DNA of 64,000 nt from Seonamhaeicola sp. (GCF_028281565.1 NZ_JANQJQ010000004.1:1-64000); one strand, 5' to 3'. Counted from the first letter of the stretch, positions 16,599 through 25,353 are shown. The notes: generated by a model not told the origin, from the sequence alone. Program-made: numbers and translations.

Positions 16599-17777
16599 AT
16601 GTTTGAGCCTATGTTGAAGACCAGTGTTTTAACCGTTTTGATATCGTTTTGCCTCTTTAACTGTAAAGACGCTAAGACTAAATCGGATGTGATTGCTCAA
16701 ACAACTGCCAGAGTCAGTGCATTGCCAAGAACAGTTAAATCCCCGGTAAATAATCCGTCAACAAAAGCGAAAATCAATTTAGGGCGTTTATTATTTTTCG
16801 ACCCTGTTTTATCAGGCAATAAAGATGTGGCTTGTGCCACGTGCCACCACCCAAAAAACGGATATGCTGAGTTCAGGGATATTTCAATCGGTGTCAACGG
16901 ACAAGGCTTTGGAAACAGCAGGGTTTTTAATCAGCCCAATGCTATTCCGTTTGTTAAACGAAATGCACATACCGTTATAAATACTGCTTTTAATGGTATT
17001 AATATGTCTAACCATTACGATCCGGAAGAGGCGCCCATGTTTTGGGATTCCAGGGTAAATAGTTTAGAAGCACAGGCTCTGGAGCCTATAAAATCATTGG
17101 AAGAAATGCGCGGCACCCACATTTCCGAAACCGATATTTTGAATGAAGTCGTTAAACGCCTCAAAGCCATTCCGGAATACCAAACCTTGTTTAAGGCTGT
17201 GTTTGATGAAGCCGAACCCATCACCAGTGAAAATATCGGTAAAGCAATTGCAGCCTACGAAAGAACCCTGCTAACCAATAATTCTGATTTTGATAAATAC
17301 ATGCGTGGTGATGATACGGCCATTTCCCTGGCCGAAAAAGAAGGCTTTGAACTCTTTAAAAAAGTGGGCTGTATTAATTGCCATAATGGCCCTATGTTTT
17401 CCGACTATAAAATGCATGTGTTAAGCGTTCCTGAAAATGACAAATTAGATAGCATTGACAGAGGTTTTGAAGACCAATTTGGTTTTAGAACACCTACCCT
17501 TCGCAACTTAAGATTTACGGCGCCGTATATGCACAACGGGACCCTGGTGTCATTAGAAAAAGTATTGGAGTTTTATGAGGATCTGAGCTTTAAAAAGTCC
17601 CGAAATCCTCATATTGAAGCAACACAGGTAGATACTTTAGCACAAAACCTCACCTTGAAAATGAAAGATATGTCGTTGATCATCTCCTTTTTAAACACAC
17701 TGAACGATGACACGTTTGATAAAACGGTTCCGGAACGCGTACCAAGCGGATTACAAGTTGGCGGAAATATCAATTGA
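16599..17777 (+). CDS. Di-haem cytochrome c peroxidase / MauG-like lipoprotein
   Basis: A 392-residue exported protein. The lipoprotein-type signal contains SFCLFNCKD, and an alternative start at the Met at 16611 would shorten it by four residues. Two c-type haem motifs are seen, CATCH near residue 79 and CINCH near 258, which matches the two-domain CcpA/MauG family. These proteins reduce hydrogen peroxide or oxidise protein side chains in the periplasm. The spacing of about 180 residues between the haem motifs is within the family range. It is probably in one operon with the M1 peptidase, though the functional tie is unknown. Confidence 0.9.
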   Translation: MFEPMLKTSVLTVLISFCLFNCKDAKTKSDVIAQTTARVSALPRTVKSPVNNPSTKAKINLGRLLFFDPVLSGNKDVACATCHHPKNGYAEFRDISIGVNGQGFGNSRVFNQPNAIPFVKRNAHTVINTAFNGINMSNHYDPEEAPMFWDSRVNSLEAQALEPIKSLEEMRGTHISETDILNEVVKRLKAIPEYQTLFKAVFDEAEPITSENIGKAIAAYERTLLTNNSDFDKYMRGDDTAISLAEKEGFELFKKVGCINCHNGPMFSDYKMHVLSVPENDKLDSIDRGFEDQFGFRTPTLRNLRFTAPYMHNGTLVSLEKVLEFYEDLSFKKSRNPHIEATQVDTLAQNLTLKMKDMSLIISFLNTLNDDTFDKTVPERVPSGLQVGGNIN

Positions 17778-17803
17778 TTATGTGAGAAAAATTTCTATAT
17801 TTG
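17774..17803 (+). promoter_or_regulatory. Consensus promoter for the gene at 17952
   Basis: TTG at 17774-17776, exactly 19 bp of spacer and TATATTTG at 17796-17803 form a textbook Bacteroidota promoter. It overlaps the stop codon of the cytochrome gene. The expected start leaves a leader of about 140 nt. Confidence 0.7.
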
Positions 17804-17951
17804 AAAAGCGTATAAAGCAACCACTATACGAAGAAAAATAATGTACTTTTTGTAAAAGCAAACTTCCCTACAAACGCTTTTAAGACAATAAGTACTGAAA
17901 ATCCCTAACAGGAACCCATTAATAAATTTTATTTCACTAAAACTTTAAATC
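17804..17951 (+). other. Long structured 5' leader
   Basis: Between the promoter and the ATG at 17952 the transcript can pair AAAAGCG (17804-17810) with CGCTTTT (17875-17881), or alternatively CGTATA (17809-17814) with TATACG (17825-17830). The two pairings overlap, so they exclude each other in part. No T-run terminator is seen. It could be a regulatory leader; I do not recognise a known riboswitch. Confidence 0.35.
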
Positions 17952-18428
17952 ATGAAAAAATTTAAACTTATGCTTTTTGCCGCTTTTTTATTTGTAACCG
18001 TATTTGCTAATGCCCAAACCGAATATGTCTGGGATGATTACGGGGTTGGTTTCGCTGTAACGGAAGACTTTGATATCAGAGTAAGCAATCGGGATAAATT
18101 CTCAGCGGTTAGTAGTGATGGGCTTATTGATATTGAAATTCTTCCCTGGTTAGACGGAAGCATCAATGAAGCCGATCTGGAGGATGCTGTTATCGATTAC
18201 GCTTCGGATATCTGTCCTATTGCTGATGATATCCTGGTTGACGATTTGAGAATTGATGATTTTACGGGTAAATATTTGGCTGCGCAACTGGTAGACGGCG
18301 AAATGATCCTCGTAGCCTGTATGCTTGATACACAAAGCCGTACCAATATTATAGTATTAATAACATTTGAAGAAGGGAACGAAGACGAAGCTGTGGATAT
18401 TCTGGAAAGCTTCTATGCCTATGATTAA
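17952..18428 (+). CDS. Secreted acidic protein of unknown function
   Basis: A 158-residue exported protein with a clear signal peptide (MKKFKLMLFAAFLFVTVFANAQ). The mature part is strongly acidic, with many Asp residues and two Cys (CPIAD and ACMLD) that could form a disulfide. I recognise no family. It has its own consensus promoter with a leader of about 140 nt, and a perfect 21-bp inverted repeat lies 28 bp after the stop. It therefore appears to be a single-gene unit. Confidence 0.8.
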   Translation: MKKFKLMLFAAFLFVTVFANAQTEYVWDDYGVGFAVTEDFDIRVSNRDKFSAVSSDGLIDIEILPWLDGSINEADLEDAVIDYASDICPIADDILVDDLRIDDFTGKYLAAQLVDGEMILVACMLDTQSRTNIIVLITFEEGNEDEAVDILESFYAYD

Positions 18429-18455
18429 TATAAATATCTAACATACTTCTTTTTT

Positions 18456-18519
18456 ATATAAACTGTGCGAAGTTTTCCTCCACTGAGCTTGTCAAAGTAA
18501 AACTTCGCACAGTTTATAT
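18456..18519. repeat. Perfect 21-bp inverted repeat
   Basis: The arms 18456-18476 and 18499-18519 are exact reverse complements (21 of 21) around a 22-nt loop. The core arm reads AACTGTGCGAAGTTTT. The loop contains GAGCTTGTCAAAG, reminiscent of the other dispersed repeats in the window. It can act as a strong hairpin at the end of the 17952 transcript. Confidence 0.8.
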
Positions 18520-18607
18520 TTGTATCAGTCGGATTACTAGTAAACCAACCACAAAATCGACAATAGTGTTTCGCCTAGCAAGAAATTGTGCAGCATTTAA
18601 TTACTAA

Positions 18608-18938
18608 ATGAAAAAACATTATTCTGACAATATCAATTATTTTATTTATTATAATTGAGTTGTATTTATTCTTCTATATAAGTCCTGATAATGAAACTTT
18701 CGTTATGAAATATGAATTCAAAGACTTTATATACATCGGGTTGTTTTTTTGCTTCTTGTTTACCGAAAACAAAAAACTTGGATTATTATTCATAGCTTCA
18801 TATCAAATTGTTATAGGAATGATATACTTTTCTCATACACCTGGAATGGAAAATTGGATTTTGGCTATATTACATCTATTAATAGCTCCTACAATATTTT
18901 TCCATAATTGGATTGAAGAAAAAATTCAATTCAAATAA
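18608..18938 (+). pseudogene. Small four-helix membrane protein with frameshifted start
   Basis: The open frame after the TGA at 18609-18611 encodes KNIILTISIILFIIIELYLF and on to 18938, with four predicted membrane helices. No ATG opens this frame before the second helix; a TTG at 18660 would cut the first helix. The ATG at 18608 is followed by six As. With five As it would read M-K-N-I-I-L and join the hydrophobic frame exactly. The gene is therefore either broken by one inserted A, mis-sequenced, or expressed by slippage on the A tract. The protein family is not recognised. Imperfect 13-bp direct repeats flank the gene (18585-18597 and 18940-18952). Confidence 0.55.
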
Positions 18939-19075
18939 CATTGTACGGCGTTGCCCATAATTCGTTTAGTGTTTAATTAAGAGTTCGTACACCTTCGATC
19001 ACTCCAATTTTCGCACGGAAAATCCTCGCAGCTTTGTTATTTTTGGTTTATAGCATAAAAAACAAATTTTGTATT

Positions 19076-19891
19076 ATGAAAAGATACTTACTAGTGCTGC
19101 TTTTTTTAGGTTTTGGTATCCAAATACTACAGGGTCAGCAGATAGATATTCCTTTAGGAAACAAATTCACCATCCATTCTGATATCCTGAACGAAGACAG
19201 GGTTTGTTTCATAAATCTTCCTGACACATACAACAACCCGCCCCATACTGAAAAGAAATACCCGGTTTTGATCCTATTGGATGGCTATACTTTTTTTAAA
19301 ACAGCTACCGGTATTATACATCTTATGAGTTCTGACAGAAACCGCAATTATTTTATGCCGGAAACCATTACGGTGGCTATTGAAAATGTGGACCGTGAAA
19401 GAGACTTTACCGTTACAAAACTAAAGACGAAACGCGTCAACACTATGGGAGGCGGAAGGCGCTTTTTAAACTTTATTGAAAAGGAACTCATCCCCTATAT
19501 TGACAAACATTACAGAACAGAACCTCACAGAACTTTGGTGGGGCATTCGCTTGGGGGCCTGCTTACCTTAAATGCCTATATGGATGCACACAGTATTTTT
19601 GATAAGTATCTTTCCATTGATCCCAGTTTATGGTGGGACGAAAAAACCATGCAAAACAAGGTGGATTCCATAAGCCCCGAATGCTTTAACAAAAGACTTT
19701 ATATCGCTACTGCCAACCAGCAAACCAGGAGGTACGAGAGGAACAAAAAAAGGCATGACCGTTTTTATACTTTGATGAAAGCGAAATCAGATGGACAATT
19801 GCACGTCAAAGTTGAATCTTTTGATGATGAAAACCATCGCTCTGTTCCATTGATAGCTTTGTATTACGGGTTAAAATATTTGAATCCGTAG
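19076..19891 (+). CDS. Esterase, alpha/beta-hydrolase fold (PF00756 type)
   Basis: A 271-residue exported hydrolase. The start is placed at the ATG at 19076 because it puts the signal peptide (MKRYLLVLLFLGFGIQILQG) at the N terminus; the frame is open further upstream. YPVLILLDGYTFF marks the first core strands, and GHSLGGLL carries the nucleophile Ser. A late Asp/His pair (FDDENHRSVP) supplies the rest of the triad. The architecture fits the putative esterase family that includes ferri-enterobactin esterases and feruloyl esterases. The substrate is unknown; periplasmic location is inferred from the signal peptide. Confidence 0.85.
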   Translation: MKRYLLVLLFLGFGIQILQGQQIDIPLGNKFTIHSDILNEDRVCFINLPDTYNNPPHTEKKYPVLILLDGYTFFKTATGIIHLMSSDRNRNYFMPETITVAIENVDRERDFTVTKLKTKRVNTMGGGRRFLNFIEKELIPYIDKHYRTEPHRTLVGHSLGGLLTLNAYMDAHSIFDKYLSIDPSLWWDEKTMQNKVDSISPECFNKRLYIATANQQTRRYERNKKRHDRFYTLMKAKSDGQLHVKVESFDDENHRSVPLIALYYGLKYLNP

Positions 19892-19946
19892 AATTAATTA
19901 TCTTTAAGAACATAAGACCGGTAATAATAATTTAACGAACAAGAAT

Positions 19947-20360
19947 ATGGCAGGCCTGGTAAACAAAGAAACCAATAAAAGCGTCACTGAATATATTGAC
20001 AGCATAGAGAATGCTTCTAAAAAAGAAGATGCCAGGACATTATTATCAATCATGCAGGAGATCACGGGAAACGACCCCAAAATTTGGGGTGACCATTTTA
20101 TTATCGGATTTGGAAAATATGAATATAAACGGAAAAACGGGAAAGAAACATTTGAATGGTTTCATGTTGGTTTTGCTCCCAGAAAGACCAAATTGACCGT
20201 CTATCTGACTTTTGATATCAGCCAGGAGGAGAAACTTCTTAAAGCATTAGGGAAATGCAAATGGGGCAAAGGCTGTCTGTACATCAATAAGTTAGCTGAT
20301 ATAGACCTGGAGGTTTTAAAAAAATTAATTGAAAAGAGTAAAGACGCCAGGTGGCATTGA
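19947..20360 (+). CDS. DUF1801-domain protein
   Basis: A 137-residue cytoplasmic protein. VTEYIDSIENASKKEDARTLLSIMQEITGNDPKIWG and the later GFAPRKTKLTVYL and KWGKGCLYINKLADID blocks fit DUF1801 (YdhG-like). Members are widespread and of unknown function. The gene stands alone, 55 bp after the esterase and 8 bp before the convergent end of hutI. Confidence 0.8.
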   Translation: MAGLVNKETNKSVTEYIDSIENASKKEDARTLLSIMQEITGNDPKIWGDHFIIGFGKYEYKRKNGKETFEWFHVGFAPRKTKLTVYLTFDISQEEKLLKALGKCKWGKGCLYINKLADIDLEVLKKLIEKSKDARWH

Positions 20361-20368
20361 TAGAATAT

Positions 20369-21607
20369 TTATTTAATAGCCTCACCTCTTATAAACACCG
20401 TTTCAACCTGGTTGTCCCCAAACGCATAAGGTATAAAGCCATAAGAATTAATGGGTTTTGTCACTATTAAGTTAGCTAGTTTCCCTTTGGTAATGGAGCC
20501 AACCTTATTCTGCAACCCCATAGCATAGGCCCCATTAACAGTAGCAGCATTAATGGCCTCTTCGGGTGTCATGCTCATCTTTACGCAAGCAGCCGACACC
20601 ACAAAATTCATATTCCCGGAAGGCGCCGACCCGGGATTATAATCCGTTGCCAAGGCCAATGGCAAACCGGCATCCATTAGTTTTCTTGCCGGCGTATAAG
20701 GGATCCCTAAAAAGAACGAGCAGCCTGGTAATGCTACCGGCATGGTCTGCGTGCCTTTTAAAGTCTCAATATCTTCATCACGCATTTCTTCCAGGTGGTC
20801 TACAGATAAGGCTTTATGCTTAACACCAACCTGAACGCCCCCAATAGCGGTGAATTGGTTTACATGAATTTTAGGGATCAAGCCATATTGTTTGCCTACC
20901 TCCAAAATACGGTCGGTATCGTCTACCGAAAAATAGCCGGTTTCACAAAATACATCAATATAGTCCGCTAAGTTTTCTTCAGCTACTTTTGGGATCAGTT
21001 CATTAATGACCATATCTAAAAAAGCTTCTTTGTTTTGCCTGTACGCTGCCGGAATAGCATGTGCTCCCAATAAAGTGGCTTTTATTTCAACAGGATAATT
21101 TTCCTGCAATCGTTTAATAACCCGAAGCATTTTTAATTCGGCTTCCACAGTCAACCCATAGCCCGATTTGATTTCCACAGCTCCGGTTCCCAACCGTATG
21201 ACCTCCTCTAACCTGACTTTACTTTGATCGTACAGATCATTCTCTGAAGTTTCCTGTAATACCTTTGCCGAATTTAAAATCCCACCGCCTCTATTGGCAA
21301 TTTCTTCATAAGTTAGCCCATGGATCCTATCCACAAATTCGCTTTCACGATTGCCCGCATAGACCAAATGGGTATGAGAATCACACCAGGCGGGCAGGAC
21401 CATTTTTCCGGTGCAGTCAATAACCTGATTAAAATCCCCTTCCGGACATTCGTTCATAGTTCCGAAGTCTGCTATCAGTCCATTGTCCACTATTAAAAAA
21501 GCTTCTTTAATAGTTGGTAGAGTTTTCATATCCTGTCCGGCAACAAAGGGAACAGTTTCGGTCCTGACCTGAAGTAATTCTTTGATGTTTTTGAATAGTA
21601 TTTTCAT
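20369..21607 (-). CDS. hutI: Imidazolonepropionase
   Basis: A 412-residue cytoplasmic metal-dependent hydrolase of the amidohydrolase superfamily that opens 4-imidazolone-5-propionate to N-formimino-L-glutamate, the third step of histidine breakdown. DSHTHLVYAG carries the first metal-binding His pair; GAHAIPAAYR and HVNQF supply further ligands, and ATDYNPGSAP carries the catalytic Asp. Length is normal for HutI. It is the last gene of the hutH-hutU-hutI unit. A 107-bp gap with two hairpins separates it from hutU. No formimidoylglutamase (hutG) gene follows within the window. Confidence 0.95.
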   Translation of the reverse strand: MKILFKNIKELLQVRTETVPFVAGQDMKTLPTIKEAFLIVDNGLIADFGTMNECPEGDFNQVIDCTGKMVLPAWCDSHTHLVYAGNRESEFVDRIHGLTYEEIANRGGGILNSAKVLQETSENDLYDQSKVRLEEVIRLGTGAVEIKSGYGLTVEAELKMLRVIKRLQENYPVEIKATLLGAHAIPAAYRQNKEAFLDMVINELIPKVAEENLADYIDVFCETGYFSVDDTDRILEVGKQYGLIPKIHVNQFTAIGGVQVGVKHKALSVDHLEEMRDEDIETLKGTQTMPVALPGCSFFLGIPYTPARKLMDAGLPLALATDYNPGSAPSGNMNFVVSAACVKMSMTPEEAINAATVNGAYAMGLQNKVGSITKGKLANLIVTKPINSYGFIPYAFGDNQVETVFIRGEAIK

Positions 21608-21665
21608 TAAACCAAATTATTTTGTCATTACAAAATTTTTGAAATTGCTGTGTCTAACCCTCCGA

Positions 21666-21709
21666 ATCCCGATTACCATCGGGATCCACCTCCCTTTAAA
21701 AAAGGGAGG
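21666..21709. repeat. Twin-hairpin intergenic repeat in the hut operon
   Basis: ATCCCGAT-tacc-ATCGGGAT (21666-21685) is followed by CCTCCCTTT-aaa-AAAGGGAGG (21689-21709). Both stems are perfect. It fills the hutU-hutI gap, and I believe similar text occurs repeatedly in flavobacterial intergenic regions. It could modulate the hutI/hutU expression ratio by pausing or processing. Confidence 0.65.
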
Positions 21710-21714
21710 AGCCA

Positions 21715-23712
21715 TTAAAATAACTCATTTAAAATAGTGTCGTCTACTAAATTAGGTAAAGTTACTTTTAAATTAGGCGTTCGTTCCATTTCACGTTTAA
21801 TTGCAAATAAAGCTTCATCATTCCTTGCCCAACTTCGGCGTGCAATGCCGTTATTGACATCATAAAACAGCATACTTTTTAAACGTTCTTCGGCTTCTTC
21901 GGTACCATCTAACACCAACCCGAAACCCCCATTGATCACTTCTCCCCAGCCAACGCCTCCTCCGTTGTGGATGGATACCCAGGTAGCCCCTCTGAAACTA
22001 TCTCCAATCACATTATGTATGGCCATATCTGCCGTAAACTTACTACCGTCATAAATATTAGAGGTTTCTCTAAACGGTGAATCGGTACCGCTTACATCAT
22101 GGTGGTCTCTACCTAAAACCACCTGTCCAATTTTACCCAGAGCAATAGCATCATTAAACGCCTTGGCAATTTTCATTCTACCTTCGGCATCCGCATATAA
22201 AATACGGGCTTGCGACCCCACGACCATCTTATTTTGTTTGGCATTTTGTATCCAGGTGATATTATCCTGCATTTGTAACCGGATCTCCTCCGGGGAATGT
22301 TCCATAATGCCCTGCAACACGTCCGCAGCAATAGTGTCGGTTTTATCCAAATCCTCAGGCTTCCCCGATGTGCATACCCAACGGAACGGTCCGAAACCAT
22401 AATCGAAACACATGGGCCCTAAAATATCCTGCACATAGGACGGATATTTAAAATCAATACCATTTTCAGCCATCACCTCTGCTCCTGCCCTGGAGGCTTC
22501 CAATAAAAAGGCATTGCCATAATCAAAAAAATAGGTACCTCTTGACGTATGTTTATTGATCACTGCGGCATGTCTTCTTAAAGATTCCTGCACCTTTTGT
22601 TTGAATAGTTCCGGTGCTTCCCGAATCATTCTATTGGATGCCTCATAAGACAGCCCAACCGGATAATAACCTCCTGTCCACGGAATATGCAACGACGTTT
22701 GATCTGACCCAACGTGTACAAAAATATCATCCTCATAAAAACGCTCCCAAACTTCAACTACATTCCCAATGTAGGCTATAGAAACTATATCGTTAGCCTC
22801 TTGAGCTTTTTTTACCCGGTTAACCAAATCATCTAAATTATCAACCAACACATCCACCCAACCTTGTTCATGCCGTTTGGTAGCTGCTTTAGGATTTACC
22901 TCAGCAGCAATAGTAATACAACCGGCTATATTCCCGGCTTTTGGTTGTGCTCCACTCATACCGCCCAGTCCGGCTGTCAAAAAGATCTTCCCGTTGGGAT
23001 TTTCATCTTTATTTAAAATTTTACGGAACGCATTCATCACTGTAATAGTGGTGCCGTGTACAATGCCTTGCGGACCAATATACATAAACGAACCCGCTGT
23101 CATTTGCCCATACTGCGTCACCCCAAGGGCATTGAATTTTTCCCAATCGTCCGGCTGTGAATAATTGGGGATCATCATGCCATTGGTTACCACCACTCTA
23201 GGCGCATTCTCAGAGGATGGAAACAAGCCCATAGGGTGGCCAGAGTACAAATGGAGGGTTTGCTCCTCGGTCATAGTTGCCAGATATTTCATGGTTAGCA
23301 GATATTGCGCCCAATTTTGAAACACCGCACCATTACCTCCATAGGTAATCAATTCCTCAGGATGCTGCGCCACGGCGGGATCCAGATTATTCTGGATCAT
23401 CACCATAATGGCTGCAGCCTGCACAGACTTAGCAGGGTATTCCGAAATCGGTCGCGCATATATTTTGTAATCCGGTTTAAACCGGTACATATAAATTCTA
23501 CCGAATTCCTTCAACTCTCTGGCAAATTCTGCAGCCAATTCTTTGTGCCACGTTTTGGGAAAATAACGCAAGGCATTTTTGATAGCTAACTGCTTTTCTT
23601 CAACGGTCAAAATATCTTTTCGCCTAGGTGCTTTGTTAACCCCTTCCGGATAGGTTCGTTTTGGTGGCAACTCCTTAGGAATGCCTTGTAATATCTGCTC
23701 TTTAAATGTCAT
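21715..23712 (-). CDS. hutU: Urocanate hydratase
   Basis: The start is placed at the ATG at 23712 (MTFKEQILQGIPKELPPKR), giving 665 residues; a longer frame from 23775 would translate a palindromic repeat and is rejected. The enzyme converts urocanate to imidazolonepropionate using NAD+. YGGNGAVFQNWAQYLL, GMMIPNYSQP, TAGLGGMSGAQPKA (NAD-binding Gly-rich loop) and GPFRWVCTSG are urocanase hallmarks. At 665 residues it is longer than the roughly 555-residue proteobacterial enzymes and matches the long form seen in Bacteroidota. It lies between hutH and hutI. Confidence 0.95.
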   Translation of the reverse strand: MTFKEQILQGIPKELPPKRTYPEGVNKAPRRKDILTVEEKQLAIKNALRYFPKTWHKELAAEFARELKEFGRIYMYRFKPDYKIYARPISEYPAKSVQAAAIMVMIQNNLDPAVAQHPEELITYGGNGAVFQNWAQYLLTMKYLATMTEEQTLHLYSGHPMGLFPSSENAPRVVVTNGMMIPNYSQPDDWEKFNALGVTQYGQMTAGSFMYIGPQGIVHGTTITVMNAFRKILNKDENPNGKIFLTAGLGGMSGAQPKAGNIAGCITIAAEVNPKAATKRHEQGWVDVLVDNLDDLVNRVKKAQEANDIVSIAYIGNVVEVWERFYEDDIFVHVGSDQTSLHIPWTGGYYPVGLSYEASNRMIREAPELFKQKVQESLRRHAAVINKHTSRGTYFFDYGNAFLLEASRAGAEVMAENGIDFKYPSYVQDILGPMCFDYGFGPFRWVCTSGKPEDLDKTDTIAADVLQGIMEHSPEEIRLQMQDNITWIQNAKQNKMVVGSQARILYADAEGRMKIAKAFNDAIALGKIGQVVLGRDHHDVSGTDSPFRETSNIYDGSKFTADMAIHNVIGDSFRGATWVSIHNGGGVGWGEVINGGFGLVLDGTEEAEERLKSMLFYDVNNGIARRSWARNDEALFAIKREMERTPNLKVTLPNLVDDTILNELF

Positions 23713-23728
23713 CCTCTTTATATTTTTT

Positions 23729-23764
23729 AGACCTGCCAGGTTTTTAAAACCTTGCAGGTCTTTT
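23729..23764. repeat. Palindromic repeat between hutH and hutU
   Basis: AGACCTGCCAGGTTTT pairs with AAAACCTTGCAGGTCT, giving a near-perfect hairpin in the 62-bp gap between the two genes. The same type of palindrome is, to my knowledge, recurrent in flavobacterial genomes. It creates the false upstream extension of hutU. Confidence 0.7.
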
Positions 23765-23774
23765 GAAACTTTCA

Positions 23775-25277
23775 CTACCTTAAATTAAACGCCCGGGTTC
23801 TTACCAACTCAATCATGGCATCGATGTCCGGTTTTAAAGCTCTGTCGTCTTCCAGTTTTGGTACTTTAGCCCTTATAATTCTAAAGTTCTCTTCTATGAT
23901 ATCTGAAAAGGTATTGGGTCTTCTAAACTCTAAAGCCTGGGCACCGTACATCAATTCAATGGCCAGGATCTTTTCCAGATTTTCAAGGATCTGATTGAAC
24001 TTTCTACCTGAAATACTTCCCATAGACACATGGTCTTCCTGCCCTAATGAGGTAGGTACACTATCTGCCGAAGGTGGAAAACACAACGCCTTGTTTTCAG
24101 TCACCAGGGCTGCCGTGGTGTATTGTGGTATCATAAACCCGGAATTCAATCCGCCGCCACCTGTCGTTAATAATCTGGGCAAACCATACTGGCCTTCCAA
24201 TAACAAATAGCAGCGTCTATCTGAAATGTTCCCTAATTCGGCGGCAGCCACCGAACAGTAATCAAGCGCCATAGCTAAGGGCTGTCCGTGGAAGTTGCCA
24301 CCGGAAATCGCTTCGGTATCACTTAACACAATCGGGTTATCGGTCACCGAATTCAGTTCAATTTCGGCCAGTTCATTTAAGTGATAATAGGCATTCCTGG
24401 AAGCACCGTGCACTTGTGGAATACAACGCATGGAATAGGGGTCCTGCACACGTCCGCAGTTTTCATGGGAATCGACATTTTGTGACCTATAGAGTAACAT
24501 AAACATCCGTTCTGCCACTTCAATAGTGCCTTTATAAGGCCTTATTTTATGGAGCTCGTCTTTAAATGGTGAAAAGCTGCCCTGATACCCTTCAATACTC
24601 ATGGCCCCGGCTACATCGGCCATATCCAACAGATATTGCATCTTATGAAGTCCCACAATGGCATGTGCTAAAATAAACTGGGTACCATTTATCAAACCAA
24701 GCCCCTCTTTAGCATGTAACTCCATAGATATTAACTCATGAGCCTTTAACACCTCCGTGGCCGGCTTAATTGTATCTCCAATCCAAAATTCTCCTTCCCC
24801 AATTAATGGTAAGAACAGGTGTGACAGGGGCGCCAAATCACCTGAAGCACCTACCGACCCTTGCTCCGGGACAACGGGCAACAAATCATTCTCAATAAAA
24901 TAAATAATACGTTCAATCAACTCTAGGCGCACCCCTGAAAATCCCTGACACAAGGCATGCACTTTGCAGATCATCATGATTTTCGACAATTGCTTATCAA
25001 TCGGTTTTCCAACCCCTACGGCGTGCGTTAACAATAAATTTCGTTGCAGAGCTTTTGTTTCTTCCGGCGTGATCTGTACTTCGCATAAAGGGCCAAAACC
25101 GGTATTAATACCATAAACCGCCTTATTGCCGTTTGCCATAGCCTCCACCTTTTGCCTGCAAGCCATCACCTTATCCTTAGCTTCCGAGGTAATTTCTGCC
25201 TTCAGTGTGCCTCCTGCAATATCCAGAACTTTATCAACCGTAAGTGGCTCTATGCCGTATTTAAAACTCATATCCAT
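23775..25277 (-). CDS. hutH: Histidine ammonia-lyase
   Basis: About 500 residues. The enzyme deaminates histidine to urocanate with an MIO cofactor formed from the Ala-Ser-Gly triplet in GSVGASGDLAPLSHL. The conserved YGINTGFG and FHGQPLA blocks are also present. The frame is open to an ATG at 25298, but a TAACTTTG promoter element (25303-25296) overlaps that codon, so the start is taken as the ATG at 25277 (MDMSFKYG); 25271 is also possible. It is the first gene of the hut operon and divergent from a LysR regulator. Confidence 0.95.
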   Translation of the reverse strand: MDMSFKYGIEPLTVDKVLDIAGGTLKAEITSEAKDKVMACRQKVEAMANGNKAVYGINTGFGPLCEVQITPEETKALQRNLLLTHAVGVGKPIDKQLSKIMMICKVHALCQGFSGVRLELIERIIYFIENDLLPVVPEQGSVGASGDLAPLSHLFLPLIGEGEFWIGDTIKPATEVLKAHELISMELHAKEGLGLINGTQFILAHAIVGLHKMQYLLDMADVAGAMSIEGYQGSFSPFKDELHKIRPYKGTIEVAERMFMLLYRSQNVDSHENCGRVQDPYSMRCIPQVHGASRNAYYHLNELAEIELNSVTDNPIVLSDTEAISGGNFHGQPLAMALDYCSVAAAELGNISDRRCYLLLEGQYGLPRLLTTGGGGLNSGFMIPQYTTAALVTENKALCFPPSADSVPTSLGQEDHVSMGSISGRKFNQILENLEKILAIELMYGAQALEFRRPNTFSDIIEENFRIIRAKVPKLEDDRALKPDIDAMIELVRTRAFNLR

Positions 25278-25295
25278 TATGCATTTTTCTTTCTT

Positions 25296-25303
25296 CAAAG
25301 TTA
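25296..25303 (-). promoter_or_regulatory. -7 element of the hut operon
   Basis: The minus strand reads TAACTTTG, a perfect TAnnTTTG. No well-spaced TTG is seen, which agrees with an activator-dependent promoter. Confidence 0.6.
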
Positions 25304-25310
25304 TTCCTAA

Positions 25311-25325
25311 TTTTAATGCTTAAAA
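25311..25325. promoter_or_regulatory. Candidate LysR operator between hutH and lysR
   Basis: TTTTAA-tgc-TTAAAA is a perfect dyad with the T-N11-A form typical of LysR-type binding sites. It lies between the two divergent -7 elements, about 7 bp from the hutH element and 4 bp from the regulator element. Confidence 0.5.
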
Positions 25326-25329
25326 AGAC

Positions 25330-25337
25330 TATCTTTG
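25330..25337 (+). promoter_or_regulatory. -7 element of the LysR gene
   Basis: TATCTTTG matches TAnnTTTG, 16 bp before the ATG at 25354. It supports that ATG over the in-frame TTG at 25345. Confidence 0.6.
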
Positions 25338-25353
25338 TTACAAATTGATAACT

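Noticed and set aside
22163-23589. Several open frames of 75-95 codons opposite hutU
   Set aside because: All are antisense to conserved urocanase sequence and show no family features of their own.
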